64,000 nt of DNA. Origin: Roseicyclus mahoneyensis (GTDB lineage: Bacteria > Pseudomonadota > Alphaproteobacteria > Rhodobacterales > Rhodobacteraceae). Below, piece by piece: positions 49,262 through 57,959 of the stretch (the first letter of the stretch is position 1; every line of letters starts with the position of its first letter). A program made the position numbers and the translations under genes. Under the pieces are notes generated by a model, which was not told the DNA's origin, did not search any database, and was given only the letters and a program-made list of their open reading frames with translations. Location of the stretch: contig NZ_QGGW01000002.1 in NCBI RefSeq assembly GCF_003148775.1, positions 248,001-312,000 of the forward strand, given 5' to 3'.

Positions 49262-49262
49262 A

Positions 49263-50084
49263 CTAGCGCCCTGCGCCCCAGCTGGCCGATGCTTGCTTGC
49301 GGGTATACGCCTCGCCCATGAAGCCGATCACCATCAGCACGAGCGTCGCGTACAGCGGATATTCCCAGTTCGAGTGATGTGGGAAATAGTTCACAAAGGT
49401 GAATCCCCGCGCTTGGTCGATGATGTGGAACAAAGGGTTCCAGTCGAAAAAGCCAATGATCGCCGTGGGCATCATGTTTGCCACGAACATCTTGCCTGAC
49501 GCGATCATGTTGGCCCGCACATAGACCAGTTGCAGGATGTTCACGAATTCCGGCATCCAGGGTTTGGCCGCCATCAGCACCAGTCCGATAACGCATCCCG
49601 ATGCCCAAGCCAGCAGGAACATCATCAGCGCACCCGGCCAGTAGGCAAAGGTAAGGGGCGTGAACATGGTGTGGAGGATCAGCAGCAGCACCAGAAGGCT
49701 GACCGTCTGCGTGTAAAGCGCGCTCAGCGCCGAGGACAAGATCGCCACCATCGTGTTCATCGGCGCGTGCTGCATGATCGCGGAAGTGGAATTCTCCGTG
49801 CCCATGATCGACTGCACACCCTTGATGTGGGTGAGGTAGGCAAAGATGCCGGTCAGCAGGTAGAGCATGAAATCGCCGCGCACGGCGGCTCCGCGCTGCC
49901 CCAGCACCGTGAACATCACGTAGAAGGCCGCGATGAAGAGCATGGATTGCACAACGCTCAGCGCGATGGCGAGCACGGCGTTGCGATGGGTCTGACGCAC
50001 CTTGCGCGAGGCCGCGTGGAAGGTGAGTTCCAGCATGTTCAGCGCAAGGCTGAAAGTTGATTGCGTGCGTCTTGCCTGAAACAT
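49263..50084 (-). CDS. KpsM-like ABC-2 type polysaccharide export permease
   Basis: This 273-residue protein has about six membrane helices and the ABC-2 permease fold (polar N-terminus, then clusters of hydrophobic segments). The NPLFHIIDQARGFTF segment is close to those in capsule and O-antigen exporter permeases of the KpsM/RfbA type. No KpsT-like ATPase lies within the window, so it is an orphan half. It borders a glycosyltransferase and sulfotransferase run transcribed the other way. The substrate is inferred to be a surface glycan. Confidence 0.8.
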   Translation of the reverse strand: MFQARRTQSTFSLALNMLELTFHAASRKVRQTHRNAVLAIALSVVQSMLFIAAFYVMFTVLGQRGAAVRGDFMLYLLTGIFAYLTHIKGVQSIMGTENSTSAIMQHAPMNTMVAILSSALSALYTQTVSLLVLLLILHTMFTPLTFAYWPGALMMFLLAWASGCVIGLVLMAAKPWMPEFVNILQLVYVRANMIASGKMFVANMMPTAIIGFFDWNPLFHIIDQARGFTFVNYFPHHSNWEYPLYATLVLMVIGFMGEAYTRKQASASWGAGR

Positions 50085-50149
50085 GTGCCGGGTCTGCCGT
50101 TGCGCCGCTCTTGCCCCTGAGGTTGGCTCAGAGGATAACGCAGCAGGTT

Positions 50150-50980
50150 ATGGCACACAATCACGGCCAAATGGAGGCGGATTTGGATTACGATCAGATG
50201 ATGCGCGTATTTCGCGCGGCCGCGATCGAGGCGGGCGAGCGGATCATGCAGGTCTACGACGCCGATGATTTCGAGGTGAAATCCAAATCCGACGCCAGCC
50301 CCGTGACCGAGGCCGATGAGGCGGCGGATGCGCTGATCTCGACCCGGTTGCGTGCCGCCTTTCCCGATTTGCCTCTTGTGACTGAGGAACAGGCCGACAG
50401 CCACGGGCAGGCTGTGAGCAGTTTTCTGATCGTCGATCCGCTCGATGGCACCAAGGAATTCATCCAGCGGCGCGGTGATTTCACCGTCAACATTGCCTGG
50501 GTCGAGAACGGCGTCCCGGTGCGCGGCGTCGTCTATGCGCCGGCACAGGGGCGGCTGTTCTACACTGATGCGACAGGCCAAAGCGTCGAGGAAACCGGGC
50601 CCTTCGGTCCAGACGTGATAGGGTCGGTTACGCCCATCAGGGTCGGAAAACCCGACAATGCCGCGCTGTATGTGGTCGCGTCCAAGTCTCACCGCGATGC
50701 GGCCACCGATGCCTACATCTCGAAATACGCCACCGCAGACATGAAAAGCGCGGGCTCCTCGCTCAAGTTCTGCCTTGTGGCCACCGGCGAGGCCGATCTT
50801 TACCCCCGTTTGGGTCGCACGATGGAATGGGATACGGCGGCCGGCGATGCCGTGTTACGCGGCGCGGGTGGCCATGTGATCGGGTTCGAGGATCATCAGC
50901 CTTTCACCTATGGCAAGCCCGGCTTCGCCAACGGCTTTTTCATCGCGCACGCGCCGGGTGTGGACCTGAAACCGGCATGA
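50150..50980 (+). CDS. cysQ: 3'(2'),5'-bisphosphate nucleotidase CysQ
   Basis: CysQ (276 residues) hydrolyses PAP, the by-product of PAPS-dependent sulfation, to AMP. It belongs to the Li+-sensitive inositol-phosphatase-like superfamily: TEE (78-80), the metal motif DPLDGTKEF (96-104) and the late WDTAAGDAVLRGAGG are present. I chose the ATG at 50150 because AGCAGG precedes it; 50171 is possible. It overlaps the KdsB-like gene by 4 nt. Together with the sulfotransferase downstream it suggests PAP recycling. Confidence 0.9.
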   Translation: MAHNHGQMEADLDYDQMMRVFRAAAIEAGERIMQVYDADDFEVKSKSDASPVTEADEAADALISTRLRAAFPDLPLVTEEQADSHGQAVSSFLIVDPLDGTKEFIQRRGDFTVNIAWVENGVPVRGVVYAPAQGRLFYTDATGQSVEETGPFGPDVIGSVTPIRVGKPDNAALYVVASKSHRDAATDAYISKYATADMKSAGSSLKFCLVATGEADLYPRLGRTMEWDTAAGDAVLRGAGGHVIGFEDHQPFTYGKPGFANGFFIAHAPGVDLKPA

Positions 50981-51777
50981 GTGTCGTTTGCATCATCCCG
51001 GCGCGCTATGCTTCCAGCCGGTATCCGGGCAAGCCGCTGGCCCTGCTGCGTGGCGCGACGGGCGAGGCACAGACCCTGATCGAACGCAGTTGGCGCGCAG
51101 CCTGCGAGGTCGCGGAGTTCGACGCCATCCATGTCGCCACGGATGATGACCGGATCGCCGACGCGGCCCGGGCCTTTGGGGCAAGCGTGCTGATGACCTC
51201 CTCAGAGGCGCGCAACGGCACCGAACGCTGCGCCGAAGCCTTGGAGCAGCTGGGCGATGAGGTCGAGATGGTGGTGAACCTGCAGGGTGATGCCCCCCTG
51301 ACGCCGCCATGGTTCCTCACCGCCCTTATCGCGGGTCTGCGCGCCCATCCGGACGCGGCGATTGCCACACCGATCCTGCGCTGCGATGGCGAGACGCTGG
51401 CGGCCCTCAAGACCGATCGCGCAGCGGGCCGGGTCGGGGGCACCACCGCCGTAGTCGATCACACCATGCGGGGTCTGTATTTTTCGAAGGAAGTGATTCC
51501 CTTCACCTCCGAGACCTATGCCGCCGAGGCGCCCACTCCGGTGTTTCACCATGTCGGCGTCTATGCCTACCGGCCCGATGCGCTCCGCGCCTATCCCACA
51601 TGGAAGGTCGGTCCGTTGGAAATGCTGGAAGGTCTGGAACAGCTGCGCTTTCTCGAGGCGGGTCAACCGCTGCTTTGTGTCGAAGTCGCCGCACAGGGTC
51701 GAAAGTTCTGGGAATTGAACAATCCCGAGGATGTGCCCCGGATCGAGGCTATGCTGGCCGAGATGGCCCTGCCCTGA
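50977..51777 (+). CDS. KdsB-like cytidylyltransferase (CMP-3-deoxy-octulosonate synthetase family)
   Basis: This 266-residue protein has the N-terminal nucleotide-binding segment IPARYASSRYPGKPL (residues 7-21) typical of KdsB, which activates Kdo with CTP. The core motif that reads NVQGDEP in most KdsB is NLQGDAP (101-107) here, so an acidic residue near the metal is missing. It could be a Kdo-like or other CMP-sugar synthetase for a surface glycan rather than the housekeeping LPS enzyme. The ATG overlaps the cysQ stop, and the stop overlaps the next gene. Confidence 0.8.
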   Translation: MSVVCIIPARYASSRYPGKPLALLRGATGEAQTLIERSWRAACEVAEFDAIHVATDDDRIADAARAFGASVLMTSSEARNGTERCAEALEQLGDEVEMVVNLQGDAPLTPPWFLTALIAGLRAHPDAAIATPILRCDGETLAALKTDRAAGRVGGTTAVVDHTMRGLYFSKEVIPFTSETYAAEAPTPVFHHVGVYAYRPDALRAYPTWKVGPLEMLEGLEQLRFLEAGQPLLCVEVAAQGRKFWELNNPEDVPRIEAMLAEMALP

Positions 51778-52976
51778 TGCCAGTGGCGCGGCTCAGCGTC
51801 GTTGTGGTCAGCGCCGGCCGGCCCCGCGCGCTGGCCCGCTGCCTGACCGCGCTGTCGCAACTGCGCTCCACCCGCTTTGAGGTGATCGTGGTCGCCGATG
51901 CCGACGGCTTGGCTGTTTCGTGCACCTTGCCCATGTCGGACAGGCTGACTTTGGTGCCGCAGGAGGTCGAAAACATCTCGGCTGCCCGAAACGCGGGCAT
52001 TGCCGTCGCCGCGGGGGATGTCGTGGCCTTCATCGACGATGACGCGGTGCCGGAACCGGACTGGGCCGAGGCATTGCTGCGGGGGTTCGACCGGCCTGAG
52101 GTGGGCGCCGTGACCGGCCCGGTCCTTGGGCGCAACGGCATTTCGTTGCAATGGGGCCGGATGGTAGTGGATCGACAGGGCCGGGACAGGTGGCTTGAGG
52201 CGCAGGCGTCGCCCGTCCATGGCGAAGTCCTGAAGCTGCACGGCACGAACATGGCCGTCCGCCGCACATGTCTGACTCTAACGGGCGGGTTCGACACCGG
52301 ATTCAAGTTCTATCTCGACGAAACCGATCTGGCCCTGCGCCTTGCAGCGGCTGGTGCTCAAACGCGCTACCTGCCCGCTGCGCGTGTTCACCACGGGTTT
52401 GCGGCCAGCGCCCGCCGCCGGGCGGACCGGGTGCCGCTCAGCCTGCATGACATCGGTGCGTCCAGCGCGCTTTTCTTGCGCAAACACGCCCCTGATGCAC
52501 AGGAAACCGCGTTGGACCTGCTGATCGCAGACCAGCGCGCGCGGTTGTTGCGGATGGCGCGGGCGCGGCGCATCGGCCCGGCCGAAATGCGTTCCCTGAT
52601 GGAAAGCCTTGCTGCGGGGATCGCCGAGGGACGGGACCGGCGCAGCGACGTGCCGACCTGTCCTTTGGCCGAGCCTCATGCCTTCGTGCCGCTCAACATC
52701 GAGCTGCCGCCAGAGATGATCCGCCGCGACGGCTGGCTCCACCGCGCAAGAATGTTGCGCGACCAAGCCGCTGTGGATGTCGCTGCCGGACGACCCTCGG
52801 CCTTGATTTTGCTGGAGCCGACGCCGCGCAAGCATCGTGTGGAATTTACCGAAGGCGGCTGGTGGGAGCAGCGTGGTGGGCTGTTCGGGCCTTCAGACCG
52901 CGCGGGTGCGCGGGTTCAATTCTGGTGCTACCGGTCGCGTGTTGCGGCCGAATGGGCAGGTTTTTTTGCAGCATGA
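51777..52976 (+). CDS. Family 2 glycosyltransferase with a long C-terminal extension
   Basis: This 399-residue protein has a GT2-type N-terminal fold: LSVVVVSAGRPRALARCL at the start and the acidic metal-binding FIDDDAVPEPDW. Its tail from about 240 onward is unlike standard GT2 enzymes and contains several His/Arg-rich helices. The ATG at 51777 shares a base with the KdsB-like stop (TGATG). It ends 121 nt before galU, after a segment with a TATCGATA palindrome. Confidence 0.82.
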   Translation: MPVARLSVVVVSAGRPRALARCLTALSQLRSTRFEVIVVADADGLAVSCTLPMSDRLTLVPQEVENISAARNAGIAVAAGDVVAFIDDDAVPEPDWAEALLRGFDRPEVGAVTGPVLGRNGISLQWGRMVVDRQGRDRWLEAQASPVHGEVLKLHGTNMAVRRTCLTLTGGFDTGFKFYLDETDLALRLAAAGAQTRYLPAARVHHGFAASARRRADRVPLSLHDIGASSALFLRKHAPDAQETALDLLIADQRARLLRMARARRIGPAEMRSLMESLAAGIAEGRDRRSDVPTCPLAEPHAFVPLNIELPPEMIRRDGWLHRARMLRDQAAVDVAAGRPSALILLEPTPRKHRVEFTEGGWWEQRGGLFGPSDRAGARVQFWCYRSRVAAEWAGFFAA

Positions 52977-53097
52977 GCGGGGAAACCTGTCGGTGGCTCG
53001 TGCATCCGCCGTCGTAATCCGTTAAGGATCTATCGATAGTGCGGTAGGAGCGCGCGTTCGCCTGACGAGCGCGGGGACAAGGCGGCAAGGTTCAGTG

Positions 53098-53991
53098 ATG
53101 AAAAGACGCGTGACAAAGGCGATTTTCCCCGTGGCGGGTCTGGGAACCAGATTTCTGCCCGCGACCAAATCGATTCCCAAGGAAATCATGACGCTGGTGG
53201 ATCGACCGCTGATTCAGTACGCCATCGACGAGGCGCGGGCGGCCGGCATCAAGGAGTTCATCTTTGTCACCAGCCGGGGAAAATCCGCGCTCGAGGATTA
53301 TTTCGACGCCGCACCTGAACTGGAAAATGCGCTGCGCAAGAAGGGCAAGACCGACCTGCTTGAGGCGCTCAAGACCACAACTATGGATTCTGGCGCCATC
53401 GCCTATATCCGGCAGCAAAAGCCGCTGGGTCTTGGTCACGCGGTGTGGTGCGCACGGCGGTTGTTGTCGAACGAGCCCTTTGCCGTGATCCTGCCCGATG
53501 ACGTGATCGCCGCAGAAAAGCCCTGCCTGCAGCAGATGGTCGAAGCCTATGCCGAGACCGGCGGCAACATGGTCGCCGCGATGGAGGTGCCCGCCGACAA
53601 GACCAACGCCTACGGTGTACTGGACATCAAGGACGACATGGGATCAGTCGTCTCGGTCAAGGGGATGGTGGAAAAGCCTGCGCTGGGAACGGCGCCCTCG
53701 AACCTTGCCGTGATCGGCCGTTACATCCTCACCCCTGAGATCATGAACAATCTCAATAAGATCAAGACTGGCGCGGGCGGCGAGGTGCAGTTGACCGATG
53801 CTATTGCCGAAGAAATCACCGCGTCCGATAACGTTTATGGCTTCCGGTTCCGTGGCCAGCGGTTCGATTGTGGCTCCAAGGCAGGGTTCCTGCAGGCCAC
53901 CGTCGCCTTCGGCATGGCGCGGGAAGACCTGCGCGAGGAATTCAGCGCCTATCTCGGTGACCTGATGGCGTCGCGCAGCGCGGCCCAATAG
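53098..53991 (+). CDS. galU: UTP-glucose-1-phosphate uridylyltransferase
   Basis: GalU (297 residues) makes UDP-glucose. The nucleotidyltransferase motif PVAGLGTRFLPATKSIPKE (11-29) and the conserved segments GLGHAVWCA and VILPDDVI are present. I used the ATG at 53098; a GTG one codon upstream is also in frame. A palindrome CTATCGATAG (53030-53039) lies in its 121-nt leader. It supplies UDP-glucose to the neighbouring glycosyltransferases, while also serving general metabolism. Confidence 0.95.
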   Translation: MKRRVTKAIFPVAGLGTRFLPATKSIPKEIMTLVDRPLIQYAIDEARAAGIKEFIFVTSRGKSALEDYFDAAPELENALRKKGKTDLLEALKTTTMDSGAIAYIRQQKPLGLGHAVWCARRLLSNEPFAVILPDDVIAAEKPCLQQMVEAYAETGGNMVAAMEVPADKTNAYGVLDIKDDMGSVVSVKGMVEKPALGTAPSNLAVIGRYILTPEIMNNLNKIKTGAGGEVQLTDAIAEEITASDNVYGFRFRGQRFDCGSKAGFLQATVAFGMAREDLREEFSAYLGDLMASRSAAQ

Positions 53992-54007
53992 GCCGAGGGG
54001 TTCCGTC

Positions 54008-55252
54008 TTGGCGGATCCCGGCCGGACCACGCTCTGGCTTGATGTCACGAGACTGGTCAGCCGGGCGGGGCGCGATATTCTGACTGGTGTCGATCGGGTG
54101 GAACATGCCTGGCTTGTGCATCTGATCGAAACGGCCCCCTCCGAAAGCCGGTATATTCTGCGCTCCACCCGGGGCTACCTGTTGCTGGATCGGCGGGGCG
54201 CTGCCCGGCTTGCCGCCATTCTGGCCGGCGGTGACATGCGCGAACGGGGCGATCCGCTCTCACGGCTCATCGGCAAGGGCCGCGCGCCCCGCCACCGGGT
54301 CGAAGCCGCCTTGCGCGCGGTCGCGGTCGATCGGGCGCTTCCCTTTTGCTTGCCGCGCCTGCTGGCCCGCGCTGCGCCCGGGCGGTTTACCTACCTCAAC
54401 CTCGGGCATTCCAATCTGTCGCAGGCAACGCTGACGGCCTTCGCCCGCGCTCCGCAGGCGCGGGTCGCTGTTTTGATCCACGACCTGATCCCGACAACCC
54501 ATCCCGATCTGGTCGCCGACGGAATGCCCGCTCGTTTTTCCGGACGGATCGAACAGGTGCGCCAGACCGCCGATCTGGTGATCTGCAATTCTGACGCAAC
54601 CGAGGCGGATCTGGCAGCGCATTGGCAAAACGCCCCGCGCCGCCCGCCCACCGTTGTCGCTGCGCTGGGCGTGGATGTGCCGCCGCGGGCGACCGGTCCG
54701 CGCGACCCGCGCCATTTCGTGATGCTGGGCACGATCGAGCCGCGCAAGAATCACGCCCTGATGATTGACGTCTGGGAACGACTGGCTGCCGAGCTTGCGC
54801 CCGACCAGATGCCCGATCTGCACATCATTGGTCCGACTGGTTGGAAAGTCGGGCCGCTGATGGACAGGCTTGCCCGTCACCCCCTGCTTGGTCGGTCGAT
54901 CCACCTGCACGGTCCATTGCCCGAGGCCGAAGTTCAGGCCCATCTTTCGCGCGCTGTCGCTTTGCTGTTTCCCTCTCTGGCTGAAGGGTACGGCTACCCT
55001 CCACTCGAAGCGGCGCTGATGGGGGCGTTGCCGATCTGCAGCGACCTAAAGGTGCTCCGTAAAACTTTGGGGGACAGCGCCGTTTACCTTAACGTCACAG
55101 ACGCGTATTCATGGTCGGAAACGATAAAGAAACACGTCTTGGGTATGAGTGCATTGCCAGACTTGCCGCCACCGAAGGTGACGCTTTGGCCGGCGCATTT
55201 TGAAATGGTGACCCGTGCCTTGGCCGGGGACGTGGGGAAGGGTCGTTCATGA
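54008..55252 (+). CDS. Family 4 glycosyltransferase
   Basis: This 414-residue protein has a GT-B type C-terminal half with GTIEPRKNHALMIDVW and the acidic donor-binding FPSLAEGYGYPPLEA (key Glu residues), typical of GT4 retaining transferases. The start is TTG at 54008 after GAGGGG. The N-terminal acceptor domain contains AVLIHDLIPTTHPDL. It is co-directional with galU, 16 nt downstream. Substrate is unknown. Confidence 0.86.
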   Translation: MADPGRTTLWLDVTRLVSRAGRDILTGVDRVEHAWLVHLIETAPSESRYILRSTRGYLLLDRRGAARLAAILAGGDMRERGDPLSRLIGKGRAPRHRVEAALRAVAVDRALPFCLPRLLARAAPGRFTYLNLGHSNLSQATLTAFARAPQARVAVLIHDLIPTTHPDLVADGMPARFSGRIEQVRQTADLVICNSDATEADLAAHWQNAPRRPPTVVAALGVDVPPRATGPRDPRHFVMLGTIEPRKNHALMIDVWERLAAELAPDQMPDLHIIGPTGWKVGPLMDRLARHPLLGRSIHLHGPLPEAEVQAHLSRAVALLFPSLAEGYGYPPLEAALMGALPICSDLKVLRKTLGDSAVYLNVTDAYSWSETIKKHVLGMSALPDLPPPKVTLWPAHFEMVTRALAGDVGKGRS

Positions 55253-56259
55253 AGGCGATGAAGCGGTATGCATTGCGCTTGGAGCGCAAGAAATACCTCG
55301 TTCGCGCCTGGCGAAAGAGCCGGTCGTTGCGTTCCGTGGCCGACCGTACCGACGCCATCGGCCCGCAAGATGTGCTGTGTTTTTGCACCCTTCGCAATGA
55401 AAAGGTCAGGCTCAAGTACTTCCTGACCTATTACCGCGAAAGGGGCATCTCGCATTTCCTGTTCGTCGACAATGACAGCACGGATGGCACGCGCGAGTTT
55501 CTGGCCGAACAGCCCGACTGCTCGGTCTGGACCACTCCCGACAGCTACAAGCGGTCGCGCTTTGGCATGGACTGGATCAACCGCCTGCTCAGGCTTTATG
55601 GCCACAAGCACTGGTGCCTTGTCGTCGACCCGGATGAATTCCTCGTTTACCCGTTCAGCGACACTCGGCCCATCCCCGCGCTGACCGACTGGCTGGATGC
55701 GTCCTCGATCAAGAGCTTCGGGGCGATGATCCTCGACATGTATCCAAAGGGTCCGATCACCGCGCAACCTTATGCCGACGGGCAGGACCCGTTCGAGATC
55801 GCGTGCTGGTTCGATCCGGGCAACTACGTGATCGAGCGGAACTGGGACTACGGAAATCTCTGGATTCAGGGTGGACCACGCGCACGGGCCTTTTTTCAGG
55901 ACCAACCCGCCAAGGCGCCGGCGCTGAACAAAGTGCCGCTGGTCAAATGGCATCGCAGCTATGCCTTCGCTAGTTCGACCCACATGCTGCTGCCGCGCGG
56001 GCTCAACCTCGTCTATGACGAATGGGGTGGCGAAAAAACCTCGGGCGTTTTGCTGCATGCCAAATTCCTCGACACCTTCACGGTGAAGGCCGCCGAAGAG
56101 CTTGAGCGCAATCAGCATTATGCCGCCTCGGCGGAGTACAAGGCGTATCACGCGGGCCTGAACGCCAACCCCGATTTCTGGACGAAATGGTCCGAACGCT
56201 ACATCAATTGGCGCCAGCTCGAGATCCTAGGTCTCATGTCCAAGGGGAACTGGGCATGA
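55249..56259 (+). CDS. Glycosyltransferase family 2-like protein (Glyco_tranf_2_4 type)
   Basis: This 336-residue protein has FVDNDSTDGTREFL and a later VVDPDEFLVYPF segment, which are the nucleotide-sugar/metal binding features of the DUF/Glyco_tranf_2_4 group. The N-terminal 40 residues are basic and helical. It overlaps the previous gene by 4 nt and the next by 4 nt (ATGA), so the glycosyltransferases form one operon. Specificity is unknown. Confidence 0.83.
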   Translation: MKAMKRYALRLERKKYLVRAWRKSRSLRSVADRTDAIGPQDVLCFCTLRNEKVRLKYFLTYYRERGISHFLFVDNDSTDGTREFLAEQPDCSVWTTPDSYKRSRFGMDWINRLLRLYGHKHWCLVVDPDEFLVYPFSDTRPIPALTDWLDASSIKSFGAMILDMYPKGPITAQPYADGQDPFEIACWFDPGNYVIERNWDYGNLWIQGGPRARAFFQDQPAKAPALNKVPLVKWHRSYAFASSTHMLLPRGLNLVYDEWGGEKTSGVLLHAKFLDTFTVKAAEELERNQHYAASAEYKAYHAGLNANPDFWTKWSERYINWRQLEILGLMSKGNWA

Positions 56260-57956
56260 GCACGTTGGGCTTCGTCATGCTGTGCCACACCGCGCTGCAC
56301 CGCGCGGCGCAGGTCGCGCGCCACTGGGCCGAACGCGATTGCCCGGTGGTCATCCACGTTGACAGGCAGGTCAAGCGCGACCGGTTCGAGGCGTTTCGAA
56401 AGGAATTGTCCGACCTGCCCAATGTCCGGTTTTCCCCTCGTGTGCGCTGCGAATGGGGAACATGGTCGCTGGTCGGCGCGTCGCAGGGCGCAGCCGAGAT
56501 GTTGCTGCGCGACTTTCCGGGTGTGCGCCATGTCTATCTTGCGTCGGGGTCGTGCTTGCCGCTTAGGCCGGTCGATGAATTGCAGGCCTATCTGGCCGCC
56601 CGCCCGATGACCGATTTCATCGAAAGCGTCACAATCCGGGACGTGGACTGGACCGTGGGCGGCCTAAACGACGAACGGTTCAACCTGCGTTTCCCGTTTT
56701 CATGGAAGCGGCAGCGCTTCTTGTTCGATAAATACGTCGAACTTCAGCGCAGGCTAGGGCTCAAGCGGCGTATCCCCGATGGGGTTGTGCCGCATCTGGG
56801 CAGCCAGTGGTGGTGCCTGACGCGCCAAACATTGACGGCCATCTTGCAAGATCCCCGCCGGAAAGAGATCGAGACTTATTTCAAGCTGGTCTGGATTCCT
56901 GACGAAAGCTACTACCAGACCCTCGTGCGCAACTACTCGCGCTCGATCGAAAGCCGGTCCTTGACCCTGTCCAAGTTCGATTTTCAGGGCAAGCCGCATG
57001 TCTTCTACGACGATCACCTGCACTTGCTGCGCCGGTCCGACTGCTTTGTCGCACGCAAGATCTGGCCAAAGGCCAACCGCCTCTACAAAACCTTCCTGAC
57101 CGAGGACGGGGCCACGACGCGCATGGCCGAACCTGCGCCCGGCAAGATCGACCGGGTGTTCTCCAAGGCACTGGAACGGCGGACGCGCGGGCGGCCGGGT
57201 CTCTACATGCACAGCCGCTTTCCCAACCCTGATTGGGAAAACGGCAAGACGGCCGCGCCCTATTCGCTGTTCCATGGCTTCAACGATCTGTTCGACGATT
57301 TCGAGACATGGCTGTCGCGGCGGCTGGGGTCGCCGGTGCATGGCAACATCTTCGATCCCGGCATGGTCCGGTTCTCGGGCGATGCCACGGTTTATGCCGG
57401 TTGTCTTTCCGCGTCTGCCAAGCTGCGCGACTACAATCCCGAGCGTTTCCTGACCAACCTGATCTGGAACACGCGGGGGGAACGGCAGGTCTTCATGTTC
57501 GGCCCGCGCGACAACCAGCGGCCGGGTTCCTTTATGGCGTCGGATTCCAATGCTCAGATCTCCGTCATCTCGGGGGCCTGGGCCGTGAGGTTGTTCCAGT
57601 CGAACCGCAATTTCGCAGATCTCCGCGAAGAAGCCGCCCTGATGCAGCGCCGCGAGATCGATTTCATCAACACGCTGCGCCATGTCAAAAGCCGTGCAGA
57701 CATCCGCATCTGGACGCTGGCGGAATTCATCGAGGAACCGATGGAGAACCTCCAGGGCATTCTTGACGCCATGGAAGGGGCAAATGCCTTGCGCCTGACC
57801 GAGGCGCCGCGCATGGTCGACCTGACGGGCTTTGCCGCTTTCTTGCAGTCGCTTAAGAACCAGGGTCTGAACCCGATGACGGTCGGCGATTTCCCGCAAG
57901 AAGGTCTGACGCATCGCCCGCCGTCCGATAGAAACAGACCCTATTTGGTGACCTGA
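56256..57956 (+). CDS. Beta-1,6-N-acetylglucosaminyltransferase-like (GT14) protein with C-terminal extension
   Basis: This 566-residue protein starts with a GT14/Core-2-like domain (GFVMLCHTALHRA and VHYLASGSCLPLRP-type segments; HVYLASGSCLPLRP at about 92). Rhodobacteraceae carry such proteins with a long C-terminal domain (DUF5928-like by impression), seen here from about residue 300 on. The ATG at 56256 overlaps the previous stop. The following gene is a sulfotransferase, so this enzyme probably helps to build the glycan that is sulfated. Confidence 0.8.
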   Translation: MSTLGFVMLCHTALHRAAQVARHWAERDCPVVIHVDRQVKRDRFEAFRKELSDLPNVRFSPRVRCEWGTWSLVGASQGAAEMLLRDFPGVRHVYLASGSCLPLRPVDELQAYLAARPMTDFIESVTIRDVDWTVGGLNDERFNLRFPFSWKRQRFLFDKYVELQRRLGLKRRIPDGVVPHLGSQWWCLTRQTLTAILQDPRRKEIETYFKLVWIPDESYYQTLVRNYSRSIESRSLTLSKFDFQGKPHVFYDDHLHLLRRSDCFVARKIWPKANRLYKTFLTEDGATTRMAEPAPGKIDRVFSKALERRTRGRPGLYMHSRFPNPDWENGKTAAPYSLFHGFNDLFDDFETWLSRRLGSPVHGNIFDPGMVRFSGDATVYAGCLSASAKLRDYNPERFLTNLIWNTRGERQVFMFGPRDNQRPGSFMASDSNAQISVISGAWAVRLFQSNRNFADLREEAALMQRREIDFINTLRHVKSRADIRIWTLAEFIEEPMENLQGILDAMEGANALRLTEAPRMVDLTGFAAFLQSLKNQGLNPMTVGDFPQEGLTHRPPSDRNRPYLVT

Positions 57957-57959
57957 TAC

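Noticed and set aside
53030-53039. CTATCGATAG palindrome upstream of galU
   Set aside because: A single 10-bp palindrome without a known regulator signature; insufficient to call an operator.
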